Source: a virus
Direction: 5' to 3' (one strand)
Virus record (IMG/VR): IMGVR_UViG_3300026078_000042
Location: 1 to 44,997 of that record
Length of the DNA stretch: 44,997 nt
The translations under genes and the position numbers were made by a program. A model generated the notes under the pieces. It had not been told where the DNA came from and did not search any database. It worked only from the letters and a program-made list of their open reading frames with translations. This document shows positions 1 to 7,153 of the stretch, piece after piece (the first letter of the stretch is position 1; each line of letters opens with the position of its first letter).

Positions 1-371
1 CATGGCTTACATCATACACATTACATAATTCTTAGCCATCAACTTGCCATAACTTGATTTAACATAATATCGAACCGACATCTGGCTCAGCTCGTCGCCT
101 CGCCGCGCGTTCCGCGGGCCACCCACCCCTCTAAAGAGATAGCTTTGGGGATGGTGATAACACATTCCCTATCCGGGAGGGTAAAAGAGAAATGAGCCTC
201 TAGGGCTGCATATAGGGAGGGAAATAGGGGGTCTGTACCTCCATAGCTGCTGTATCTAGATGTACGCTCCTATCCCCTGTAATCCCCTTACGGAGCGTTT
301 GAGCGGGGCTTTGGGAGAAAGGGGATATTCTGTCTTATACAGATTTTAATCAGAATTAGGATAGATATTAC

Positions 372-401
372 TTGACTATAAGGAGAGTTCTATGTTAAAA
401 T
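372..401 (+). promoter_or_regulatory. Sigma70-like promoter P1
   Basis: A -35 box TTGACT (372-377) and a -10 box TAAAAT (396-401) are separated by 18 nt, close to the bacterial sigma70 consensus. It points rightward towards the first gene at 495. Use by host polymerase is inference, supported by the lack of a visible phage RNA polymerase. Confidence 0.55.
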
Positions 402-424
402 ACCTACCTAGAATAATAAAATAG
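392..424 (+). CDS. Possible 10-residue leader peptide
   Basis: ATG at 392 opens a 10-codon frame (MLKYLPRIIK) ending in TAG. AAGGAGAG lies about 6 nt upstream, an excellent ribosome site. The frame overlaps the -10 box of P1, so it would have to be read from an RNA starting further left, or it is accidental. No function can be assigned. Confidence 0.2.
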   Translation: MLKYLPRIIK

Positions 425-444
425 AGGAAGCTAAATAAAAACTC

Positions 445-476
445 TTGACTTTCTCTTAAAAATCTGACGATACTAT
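445..476 (+). promoter_or_regulatory. Sigma70-like promoter P2
   Basis: A second TTGACT (445-450) is followed after 18 nt by GATACT (469-474), or after 20 nt by TACTAT (471-476). It lies directly upstream of the Shine-Dalgarno AGGAG (477-481) of the gene at 495. Tandem TTGACT boxes upstream of the first rightward gene suggest the main promoter of the right-going block. Confidence 0.5.
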
Positions 477-494
477 AGGAGTAAATTAAGAAAT

Positions 495-815
495 ATGAAT
501 AAAGAAGTAGATAAGACGGCCCCCAAAGGGCCGGATCTGATAGAAAATAAAGAAAAGAAGATATCTTATAAGAAAGCTTTTTATATAAGATCCTTTCTGA
601 CTAATGCTTTAACAGAAGAGATATTGTTAAGAAGATTTGGATATCGGCGTCTTGAAGAGACGCCCGATAGACTATATCCTGATATAAAGAAATCTCTATT
701 CTCGCTGAAAGCGAGATTATTCCACGACCGAAGGAAGTGGGAAAATAATAGAGAGGCGAAGGGATTGGATTACAAGCCCGAGCCTATTTACGATAAGAAT
801 ACTAGAATATTCTAA
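495..815 (+). CDS. Hypothetical basic protein, first rightward gene
   Basis: The product is 106 aa, rich in Lys, Arg and Glu, with no membrane segment; I do not recognise the family. AGGAG at 477-481 sits about 13 nt before the ATG. The codon use (many ATA, AGA, AAA) is more A+T-rich than in the virion genes downstream, so it may be a more recent acquisition or an early gene. A long hairpin follows the stop. Being first behind two sigma70-like promoters, it may be made early. Confidence 0.65.
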   Translation: MNKEVDKTAPKGPDLIENKEKKISYKKAFYIRSFLTNALTEEILLRRFGYRRLEETPDRLYPDIKKSLFSLKARLFHDRRKWENNREAKGLDYKPEPIYDKNTRIF

Positions 816-849
816 TCCCGATAGGGTACCTTCGATACCCTCTTCGGGA
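816..849 (+). terminator. Hairpin after first gene (weak terminator or attenuator)
   Basis: TCCCGA (816-821) pairs with TCGGGA (844-849), and inside it AGGGTA (823-828) pairs with TACCCT (836-841), giving a two-part stem with a short loop. There is no clear U-run after it (CGATTTAACT), so it may act as an attenuator, processing site or RNA stabiliser rather than a strong terminator. Confidence 0.4.
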
Positions 850-884
850 CGATTTAACTGGCCGCGTTTTTCGGGGTCCTGTGC

Positions 885-1229
885 ATGAGAAGTAAATATC
901 TCGATCTACTCTACAGGACCTTGAACGTTCTTTTGTTCAAGTCCAGATTACCTGATATCCCAGTAATTAGGAAAAAGATATCTGAGAATTTTGCTGGGTA
1001 TTACTTCTACAAAGGCAAAGAGCCTGTAGGTATAGTAATAGGTTCTTGGGTATCGATAGAAGACTCCCTCCAAGTACTTGTTCACGAGATGGCTCATGCC
1101 TATACTCACCTGGTACTTAAAGATCGATCTAAACTGGAACACTCCCCTAGCTTCATCAAAGTACTCACCAGAGTGTACAAGAGGCTAGGGTTTCCTCCCC
1201 CTACTCCCGAGGAGATAGCCAATGGCTAA
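885..1229 (+). CDS. SprT-like zinc metallopeptidase-type protein
   Basis: The product is 114 aa. It has an HExxH zinc site, HEMAH, at about residues 68-72, followed after about 18 residues by HSPSF, resembling the 'HG..F' segment after the zinc helix in SprT-like proteins. Larger SprT/SPRTN proteins degrade proteins crosslinked to DNA. This short version has just the catalytic core and lacks the C-terminal zinc ribbon. The gene ends in an 8-nt overlap with the next (ATGGCTAA). The role in the phage is unknown; the metal-binding call is good, the substrate is inference. Confidence 0.7.
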   Translation: MRSKYLDLLYRTLNVLLFKSRLPDIPVIRKKISENFAGYYFYKGKEPVGIVIGSWVSIEDSLQVLVHEMAHAYTHLVLKDRSKLEHSPSFIKVLTRVYKRLGFPPPTPEEIANG

Positions 1230-1530
1230 TCCGCATATTATTAACTGGACTAATCCTACCCAGGATACCCAAGGTAATCCATATACTCAATCCGAGAACA
1301 CGGGTTATGAGATCTCTTTTGATGACGGTGCTCCGATCACGCTTCCCGGAGTGACTTGGGCCACTACCTTTGATATGTCCACTCTGCCTGCTTATCAGGC
1401 CCTCAAGGCCGGTACCCACACGGTTAAACTAGCCGCACTGGATAGTGCAGGAGCGTCCCAGTTTACTGGCGACGTGACGTTTCTCCTTGTCGCTACCCCG
1501 ATGGCTCCGACGAATCTGGTTGTGGTTTAG
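1222..1530 (+). CDS. Small fibronectin III / Ig-like protein
   Basis: The product is 102 aa with a beta-rich pattern: an aromatic strand early on (INWTNPTQD), a GYEISFDDG strand, a THTVKLAALDSAG strand and a C-terminal hydrophobic strand ending APTNLVVV. This spacing resembles one FnIII or Ig-like fold, as found on many phage virion surfaces. The start overlaps the SprT-like gene by 8 nt. A head-decoration or accessory adhesion role is inference. Confidence 0.6.
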   Translation: MANPHIINWTNPTQDTQGNPYTQSENTGYEISFDDGAPITLPGVTWATTFDMSTLPAYQALKAGTHTVKLAALDSAGASQFTGDVTFLLVATPMAPTNLVVV

Positions 1531-1532
1531 TA

Positions 1533-1703
1533 ATGCCTAGTAAATCCGCTAAACAACATCGCTTTATGGAGGCGATTGCTCATAGCCCTGAATTCGCTAA
1601 GAAAGCAGGAGTCCCCCAGTCTGTGGGTAAAGACTTTGCTAAGGCTGATGACAAAGCCGGGATTACCAAGACCCACAAAGGCAAACCTCGTGGAAGAGGT
1701 TAA
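1533..1703 (+). CDS. Conserved small phage protein (MPSKSAKQHRFM type)
   Basis: The product is 56 aa, starting at ATG 1533, two bases after the previous stop. The pattern MPSKSxKQxRFM, then a PEFAKKAGVPQSVGKDF-like core and a basic tail, is one I recognise as a small protein common among phages, of unknown function. Composition is strongly basic with no membrane segment. The gene overlaps the next one by 14 nt. Confidence 0.7.
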   Translation: MPSKSAKQHRFMEAIAHSPEFAKKAGVPQSVGKDFAKADDKAGITKTHKGKPRGRG

Positions 1704-1833
1704 GTTCATTCCTTCCCTTTGGTCCGCTGCAGCCCGAGCTAGACTCGCAGAAGGCGGATACCTCTGGAACGAAGATGGTACTAAGGTTACTCCCGAGCAA
1801 GTCTGGAAAGAATTTAGAGAAGGATTGAAATGA
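1690..1833 (+). CDS. Small hypothetical protein, GTG start
   Basis: The product is 47 aa (begins MEEVKFIPSLW). I chose GTG at 1690 because AAAGG lies about 8 nt upstream and the region before it is the coding 3' end of the preceding gene. The stop overlaps the next start as ATGA (1830-1833). The residues WNEDGTKVTPEQVWKEFREG suggest a small alpha/beta unit; no family recognised. Confidence 0.55.
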   Translation: MEEVKFIPSLWSAAARARLAEGGYLWNEDGTKVTPEQVWKEFREGLK

Positions 1834-2087
1834 AAAAGCAGATTATTGATACCGATGCAGTAGCAACTCCGGGTCCGATGACCAAGAACCCGTACCAGAA
1901 CTCTACCCCAATGAGGGGTCTTGAGACTCATGTTGAAGGGTCTATGGGAATGAACCATATGGAAGCATCCAGGGTCCACGGAGCGGGTATCGCTTTCGGT
2001 AAGGTAGGTAACAAGCCTGATCACTCTAACGCCGTTCCTAGAGGCTCTATTGGCACTAGAATGGGTACTACCTCAAGGAATCTCTAA
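1830..2087 (+). CDS. Hypothetical 85-aa protein
   Basis: The start overlaps the previous stop (ATGA) and its stop overlaps the next start by one base (TAATG). The sequence is polar, rich in Gly, Met and Asn, with no predicted membrane segment or motif I recognise. Its place among small virion-region genes suggests a minor structural or accessory protein, which is a guess from position only. Confidence 0.6.
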   Translation: MKKQIIDTDAVATPGPMTKNPYQNSTPMRGLETHVEGSMGMNHMEASRVHGAGIAFGKVGNKPDHSNAVPRGSIGTRMGTTSRNL

Positions 2088-2308
2088 TGCCAGGTGATAC
2101 CCTTCCAAGAGGCCAATCCAGCCCAGGCTCCCCAGGTCTATCCGGAGCTATCAAAGATGCTGTAGGAGCCATTGCTAAATACGTAGCTCCTAGATCCGTT
2201 CGTCAGCCTACTCAAGGAAAGGATGAAGACAGGGCTATCGATGCGGAGTCCAGTGGAGACGCTCCGACAAGGTTACCGGGACATGAGGTAGATCCCGATG
2301 GGGATTGA
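2087..2308 (+). CDS. Hypothetical Pro/Gly/Asp-rich protein
   Basis: The product is 73 aa, low in hydrophobic residues, rich in Pro, Gly, Arg and Asp, so probably mostly disordered. It overlaps its neighbours by 1 nt and 11 nt. No family recognised. Confidence 0.5.
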   Translation: MPGDTLPRGQSSPGSPGLSGAIKDAVGAIAKYVAPRSVRQPTQGKDEDRAIDAESSGDAPTRLPGHEVDPDGD

Positions 2309-2507
2309 CCCTAGTCCTCCTTACTGGGGTAACGAAGATTATCCTGCCCGTGACCCTGTCGATATGCGTTCTCTTATCCCTGATGGTGGGGACATATCTG
2401 CGACTAATAATTCTCAAGTCAGTGCGGACGACTACCAGATCCACGGAGCAAACTCTCCGTTCGAGACCCGCCGACACGACGAAGCTTATCTAGAACCCAA
2501 TCTATGA
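2298..2507 (+). CDS. Hypothetical acidic 69-aa protein
   Basis: The product is acidic, rich in Asp, Ser and Pro, without a hydrophobic core long enough for a membrane helix. I prefer this frame over the overlapping frame at 2305-2493 because it links both neighbours through start/stop overlaps (ATGA at 2504). No family recognised. Confidence 0.5.
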   Translation: MGIDPSPPYWGNEDYPARDPVDMRSLIPDGGDISATNNSQVSADDYQIHGANSPFETRRHDEAYLEPNL

Positions 2508-2731
2508 GTGATGAACAGTCTCCAAGACCCGTTTCCCCGCCAAAACTGGTACTTCCTAGCCCTGCTCCGCAATCCGAAGCGGACGGAATACAGGCTGGCG
2601 GCCAGTTCCAGTACTCCCCCAATCCTATCCCCGGAGGCTCTGAGCAAGGAGCTACTAGAATTCCGGGAGATGCAACCCGACACCCCACCAGTAAACAGTG
2701 GACTAAATCACCAGTCCCCAGGAGTCGATGA
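2504..2731 (+). CDS. Proline-rich hypothetical protein (one of two overlapping frames)
   Basis: The product is 75 aa, very rich in Pro, Ser and Gln. It is chosen because both ends overlap their neighbours as ATGA, the pattern seen for genes around it. A second full-length frame, 2511-2741 with GTG at 2508, encodes a more globular-looking 76-aa product (MNSLQDPFPRQNWYFLALL start) and is an equally long competitor. I could not separate them by codon type, so either or both may be translated. Confidence 0.45.
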   Translation: MSDEQSPRPVSPPKLVLPSPAPQSEADGIQAGGQFQYSPNPIPGGSEQGATRIPGDATRHPTSKQWTKSPVPRSR

Positions 2732-3954
2732 TGTCCGTTAGTTCACTGAATCAAGCCTTACTCAAGGTAGGTATCCTAGGCCCCGCCGTCTCCGTTACTG
2801 CTCCCCAGAATCTGAGCACTGTATCACCTCTTGGTGAGGTAAGAGTAGAAAATCCAGCCTCCCAGTTGTTTCTGGATACTTTCAGTACAGCCGCTCTCGA
2901 TACAATTAATCGATGGGCCTCTACTACCGGAGGTACCGGTTCCAGCGTAACCCCCTCTCTAGGCCAGGTAGTCCTTACCAGTGGTACAGTAGCTAACAGT
3001 TTTGCCAAGCTTACCAGTGCCCTGGCTACTGGACAGGGCATATTCCAGCCTAGTGAGCCGGGATTCTTACTGTTCAACGCCCGAGTCAATATCCAGTCCC
3101 CTCCCCAGACTACTGCCCTTCTGAATTTTGGTCTAGGCACTTCTCCTACTACTCCAACTATTGCCTCCCCGATTACCGAGTTCATTGGGTTTGAAGTCAC
3201 ACTCGCTGGTAAGCTCCAGGCCGTTGTCTACCAGACCGGCACCCGAGTCCTGATTCAGGATCTATCCGTAGCTCTTCCGAATAACCCTCCGGGAACGCTT
3301 GCTCCTCAGCCTACGGATGCTAATGCCCATAAGTATTTCATCTACTTCCGAGGAGATATTGCTTACTGGTGTATCGATGACAAGGATAACGTTGTAGCCC
3401 AGTACCAGACGGGAGCCAACGGTCCTAACAGCAATAACCTCCCCATCCTGTTCCAGGCCGTGTCTAACGGCACTCCTGGAGCTACCATTCAGGTTAACGC
3501 TGTATCTCTCGGAGATACTTCTCATACCGGATCTTCCAATAACCTGTTCAATGGGTTCACTAACGAACTCCAGAAATCCAATACAGATTCCAATACCGCT
3601 CTGATTACCTTGACAGCTCAGGGATCTGGTACCGTCAACAGTGCTGACCAGATTAACGTGAACGGTAAGGGAGTAGTTATTGGAACTAACATCACTGTCC
3701 TGACAGCGGGCTCTGTTACTGTCAATATTCAAGGTAAGGACATCGTCTCAGGTCAATATTACACCATTGCATCCAGCGCAGCCATTGCAGCGACCGGATT
3801 CAATAACCTTGTGGCATATCCCGGTATTACCCCTATTACTGCCACTAATACAGTAGGATCTTTCGCCGTGGTTCTACCCAGGACATGGAGAGTTCAAGCA
3901 GTCGTGGCCACAGGCCCGGCTACTGCCACTATCGGCGCTTCCGTAATCAACTAA
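2728..3954 (+). CDS. Putative virion surface / head decoration protein
   Basis: The product is 408 aa, rich in Thr, Ser, Gly, Asn and Val, with alternating beta-strand patterns and only two Trp-containing stretches (residues about 40-45 and near YFRGDIAYWCIDD at about 205-217). This composition suits an extracellular all-beta structural protein. It precedes the 246-aa beta-rich protein and lies upstream of terL. Alternatives are a head fibre or lectin-like domain protein. No catalytic motif was seen. Confidence 0.55.
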   Translation: MMSVSSLNQALLKVGILGPAVSVTAPQNLSTVSPLGEVRVENPASQLFLDTFSTAALDTINRWASTTGGTGSSVTPSLGQVVLTSGTVANSFAKLTSALATGQGIFQPSEPGFLLFNARVNIQSPPQTTALLNFGLGTSPTTPTIASPITEFIGFEVTLAGKLQAVVYQTGTRVLIQDLSVALPNNPPGTLAPQPTDANAHKYFIYFRGDIAYWCIDDKDNVVAQYQTGANGPNSNNLPILFQAVSNGTPGATIQVNAVSLGDTSHTGSSNNLFNGFTNELQKSNTDSNTALITLTAQGSGTVNSADQINVNGKGVVIGTNITVLTAGSVTVNIQGKDIVSGQYYTIASSAAIAATGFNNLVAYPGITPITATNTVGSFAVVLPRTWRVQAVVATGPATATIGASVIN

Positions 3955-3985
3955 TCAACCCACTCATGCTAAGAGGTAATTACTA

Positions 3986-4726
3986 ATGGCATATCCTAAT
4001 TACGCCTACCCAGGCGCTTCCCCGTTCGTTTCAGAGATTATCCGTTCCACTATCCCGTTCGTAGTTGCCAACACTGGCACTATGGGTAACAACGGGGCGG
4101 TGACTCTCGGTACTGCCCTTAACAAGGCATATCCAGCGGCATATCTCTATCTGCCTGCCGGCGCTATCCAGACTGGTAGCCCTGCTGGTTGGTACTTCAC
4201 TATCTTCTCGTCCACTACTGTAGGTGTGGTCTACCAGAACAGCTATTCTGCTGGTGTTCCTCCCCTTCCAGCGGCTGCAGCTCTGCCAGGTAATATCGGC
4301 GGTACCCTTGTTCCGTTTGTGTCCACGGGTCCTGGTGCCTTCACTGGTACTACAGGTGCTGTGACCGGTCCGAACATTGCCCTACCCCAGAACACGCTAG
4401 GTCCTCAGAGTTCTTTGCGGTACCAGGCCATCACGTCTACTAACAGTTCGGCCGGTGCAAAGGTCGCGAGCCTGATCTTCGGTGCTACAACTGTGTCCAC
4501 CTTCTCGGCTACCACCTCCACTGGTCAGCGCCAGGATGCGTTTCTGTCGAATCAGGGCACCTTCAAGGACCAGATCGTTGTGACTAACGATACTGATGGT
4601 ACTGAGACTCTTACCCGGGCCACTAACGATACGACTACGGATCTCACTATCTCGGCCACTCTCAACCTTGCGGTTGCGACTGATACCCTGACTCTTGAGG
4701 CTTTTGTTGTGGAGTTGCTGCCGTAA
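3986..4726 (+). CDS. Putative structural (decoration-like) protein
   Basis: The product is 246 aa, rich in Ala, Thr, Gly and Val and beta-prone, with almost no Lys. AGAGGT lies 8 nt before the ATG, a good ribosome site that suggests strong expression. Together with the preceding 408-aa protein it looks like a capsid or tail accessory protein. No family recognised, so the role is inferred from composition and position. Confidence 0.55.
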   Translation: MAYPNYAYPGASPFVSEIIRSTIPFVVANTGTMGNNGAVTLGTALNKAYPAAYLYLPAGAIQTGSPAGWYFTIFSSTTVGVVYQNSYSAGVPPLPAAAALPGNIGGTLVPFVSTGPGAFTGTTGAVTGPNIALPQNTLGPQSSLRYQAITSTNSSAGAKVASLIFGATTVSTFSATTSTGQRQDAFLSNQGTFKDQIVVTNDTDGTETLTRATNDTTTDLTISATLNLAVATDTLTLEAFVVELLP

Positions 4727-4731
4727 ATAAT

Positions 4732-5088
4732 ATGGAACTCGTTAAGCAAGATCGTAGGAAGCTTTGGAAACCAGGTCAGTCGGGTAATCCGGCTGGCCGT
4801 CCAAAAGGTACTAAGAACAAGGTTACCTTGATGAAGCTTGCCCTTGAGGGGGAGCTTAGGACTCAATTAGGTCCGCATATGGCCGGCATTCTGGCAAAGG
4901 CTATTCAGATGGCCAATGACGGAGATCCGGCTATGATCAAGCTACTGATTGATAAGACAGTACCCACTACCAAAGCTTCTGATGATGAAGCTAACGATAA
5001 AGAGAAGATTGTAATTCAGATCGGACGTCTCCCGGAAAGGGCAGACGAATCGATCCCGATTAACGCCGAGAGCGTTGAGGTTAATTAA
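4732..5088 (+). CDS. DUF5681-type protein, candidate small terminase or DNA-binding partner
   Basis: The product is 118 aa. The N-terminus (residues about 10-30) has the signature W-KPGQSGNPAGRPKGTKNK, characteristic of DUF5681 proteins, which often sit close to terminase genes. A helical region follows (residues 31-80) and an acidic tail. Lying 750 nt before terL it is the best candidate here for a small-terminase-like role. That role is inference; the family signature is clear. Confidence 0.65.
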   Translation: MELVKQDRRKLWKPGQSGNPAGRPKGTKNKVTLMKLALEGELRTQLGPHMAGILAKAIQMANDGDPAMIKLLIDKTVPTTKASDDEANDKEKIVIQIGRLPERADESIPINAESVEVN

Positions 5089-5385
5089 ATGGCTAAAGAA
5101 GAGAGAGATTCAGGTTATTCTGATTCCCCAGTTAGGTCTAGTATCGGAGGCGGCTCCACAGTCGCTCACGCGGGTCCTGCAGGTAATCACATTAAGGGGC
5201 ATAGCGTTCACGAACGCCAATGCACCGGGGGTTCTTTTGATAACACCCCAGGTCAGGTGGGTATGTCCAACGTAGATGCTACGGTGCACTTTGCCGAGAC
5301 CCAGTCAGGCCCAAAGGGATTAGATTCCATGGGCGGTACTGAGTATCGAGGCCGGGGTAATTCTAGAGATGGGAGTGGATACTAA
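5089..5385 (+). CDS. Hypothetical glycine/serine-rich protein
   Basis: The product is 98 aa, rich in Gly, Ser and His, with low hydrophobicity, probably mostly disordered. GAGGT lies 7 nt upstream of the ATG, inside the end of the preceding gene. The stop overlaps the next start by one base. No function can be assigned. Confidence 0.55.
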   Translation: MAKEERDSGYSDSPVRSSIGGGSTVAHAGPAGNHIKGHSVHERQCTGGSFDNTPGQVGMSNVDATVHFAETQSGPKGLDSMGGTEYRGRGNSRDGSGY

Positions 5386-5753
5386 TGGGCTTCAATCCAG
5401 GCGCTATTGAGCGCCAATTCAACGATGTGTATGATCGAGTAGCTTACGGCTGGGCTGTAGCTTCCGCAGGAGCTATTACCGCTGGAACTCAGGCTACTGT
5501 TACTATCACAGTGCCGGGTGTAGGAGTTTCGGCTACGCAACCTTGGGTACCTATTGCAGTGTGGTCTAGTGTGTACCCGGGTGCGGTGGATATGAACGGT
5601 TTCGTATCGGCTGCTAATACTGTGGTTTTACTGATTACCAATAACTCTGCTGGTACTATTACTCCTCCGGCTAGTACTACTTATGGTGTTGTCATGGGTC
5701 GTCTTAATCAGAGGTTCACCCAGCCCAATACTGCTGGTGGAACTTCAGGTTAA
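5385..5753 (+). CDS. Hypothetical small beta-rich structural protein
   Basis: The product is 122 aa. A short helical N-terminus (residues 1-25) is followed by Val/Thr/Ala-rich beta segments (TVTITVPGVGV, NTVVLLITNN) and a flexible tail. It resembles small capsid-stabilising or tail accessory proteins in composition only. Its stop is 5 nt before the tRNA gene. Confidence 0.5.
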   Translation: MGFNPGAIERQFNDVYDRVAYGWAVASAGAITAGTQATVTITVPGVGVSATQPWVPIAVWSSVYPGAVDMNGFVSAANTVVLLITNNSAGTITPPASTTYGVVMGRLNQRFTQPNTAGGTSG

Positions 5754-5758
5754 TAGTA

Positions 5759-5835
5759 GCCCGTTTAGCTCAGTGGTAGAGCGGACGCATTGTAGGCGAC
5801 CAGGTAGCGGGTTCGATTCCCAGCAGCGGGCTCCA
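5759..5835 (+). tRNA. tRNA-Thr (anticodon TGT), slightly degenerate
   Basis: The acceptor stem GCCCGTT (5759-5765) pairs with AGCGGGC (5825-5831). The D arm is GCTC/GAGC with loop AGTGGTA. The anticodon loop ATTGTAG (5789-5795) has U33 and anticodon TGT, read as Thr. The T loop TTCGATT follows GCGGG, and an encoded CCA is present at 5833-5835. Oddities are an A-A mismatch in the anticodon stem and a bulged A on the 3' side of the T stem, so function is likely but not certain. It may serve ACA codons. Confidence 0.75.
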
Positions 5836-5839
5836 CATA

Positions 5840-7153
5840 ATGAGATTTGATCTACACCCCAGTCAGCTTGATATATTCGAAGACCCGGCTCGATTCAAAG
5901 TAGTCGCGGCCGGTCGTCGCTTCGGTAAATCACATCTGGCTGCGGTGAATCTGATTATCAAGGCTCTCGAAGAAGAGAATAAGGCAGGATACAACATACA
6001 GGACAAGGAAGTCTATTATATAGCACCCACCTTTGAGCAAGGCAAGAAGATCATGTGGCCCAAGCTCAAGGATATGGCCAAGTATGTTAAAGACGGAGGC
6101 ATCATTGAGTCGACTGTGGAAAACGTCGGCACTGCTACTCTTGTTAACGGTCGTAGAATCTCTATTAGAGGGGCTGACCGTCCCGACACTCTTCGCGGTA
6201 TTGGTCTTAGCTACGTTGTACTGGATGAGTACGCGTTCATGAAACCAGACGTGTGGTCTATGATTATACGCCCTGCTCTGGCTGATGTCGAAGGCGAGGC
6301 TCTTTTCATAGGAACTCCTGATGGAAAAAATCATTTCTACGACCTCTGGAACTATGCTAACTGCCACGGACCAGTTTGGAGAGCTTGGCAATTCGAATCC
6401 CTCAAAAATCCAGTACTTAACCCGGACGAAATCGCGCAAGCTATCACCAGCTCGAATATGTCAGTTGCTGCGGCTAGACAAGAATTTGGAGCTAGTTTCA
6501 ACTCTGGAGGGGGTATTATCCTCCGGGAAGAGTGTTGGAGATACTGCGATGAGCCGGAAGATGGTGATTACTATATTGCAGTGGATCTCGCAGGATTTAC
6601 TACTGAAGGCAATATCAAAAAGGGGGCCATCTCTGTCAGAGACGATCACGCCATTGCTATCGTCAAAGTCGGAACCTACGGATGGTGGGTCAGAGAAATC
6701 ATCTCAGGAAAGTGGGACACCCGAGAAACAGCCCTGAGACTTATGAAGGCTTATCAAGACATTCGCCCTATGAAGCTGGGTATCGAGAAAGGATCTCTCA
6801 GGAACGCTATTATGCCCTATATAGAGGATATGCAGCGTCAATATTGCCGATTCTTTCCTGTGTGGGATCTTGAGCCCGGGAGTAAGAAAGTTGGTGGAAA
6901 AGAAGACAGAATCCGATGGGGGTTGGAAGGACGACTTGAAAAAGGTCGAATCTTCCTTAACAAACAGGAAAGAGCTGACAATCTATGGCAGCGTAAGCTT
7001 GTTGAGCAAGCTAACGATTTCCCGTCTCCCCTATCCCACGATGATCTTCTTGATGCGCTCGCTTACATAGATCAGCTAGCAGATGTGTCTTATCACTACG
7101 ATATCGGAACCATAGATGACTTTCAAATACTCGATAGTTACGCAGGTATCTAA
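5840..7153 (+). CDS. terL: Terminase large subunit (packaging ATPase/nuclease)
   Basis: The product is 437 aa. The ATPase domain shows a Walker A AAGRRFGKS at residues 23-31 and a Walker B VVLDE at 126-130. The RNase H-like nuclease domain has AVDLAG with Asp249 and a C-terminal HDDLLDALAY with Asp401/402. These drive DNA translocation into the prohead and cut the concatemer. The ATG is only 4 nt after the tRNA CCA end, so any ribosome site would have to lie inside the tRNA. The portal gene starts right after the stop. Confidence 0.95.
   Translation: MRFDLHPSQLDIFEDPARFKVVAAGRRFGKSHLAAVNLIIKALEEENKAGYNIQDKEVYYIAPTFEQGKKIMWPKLKDMAKYVKDGGIIESTVENVGTATLVNGRRISIRGADRPDTLRGIGLSYVVLDEYAFMKPDVWSMIIRPALADVEGEALFIGTPDGKNHFYDLWNYANCHGPVWRAWQFESLKNPVLNPDEIAQAITSSNMSVAAARQEFGASFNSGGGIILREECWRYCDEPEDGDYYIAVDLAGFTTEGNIKKGAISVRDDHAIAIVKVGTYGWWVREIISGKWDTRETALRLMKAYQDIRPMKLGIEKGSLRNAIMPYIEDMQRQYCRFFPVWDLEPGSKKVGGKEDRIRWGLEGRLEKGRIFLNKQERADNLWQRKLVEQANDFPSPLSHDDLLDALAYIDQLADVSYHYDIGTIDDFQILDSYAGI

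Larger units (their letters stand above)
1..494. other. Left non-coding region
   Basis: No convincing gene is seen before the start at 495. Positions about 88-122 are unusually G+C-rich compared with the A+T-rich DNA around them. Positions 120-340 carry G-runs and C-runs and a 7-bp inverted pair (ACGCTCC / GGAGCGT, about 263-299), so an RNA structure or a packaging/terminus-related site is possible. The right part holds two promoter-like sequences. I cannot tell whether position 1 is a physical genome end. Confidence 0.5.
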
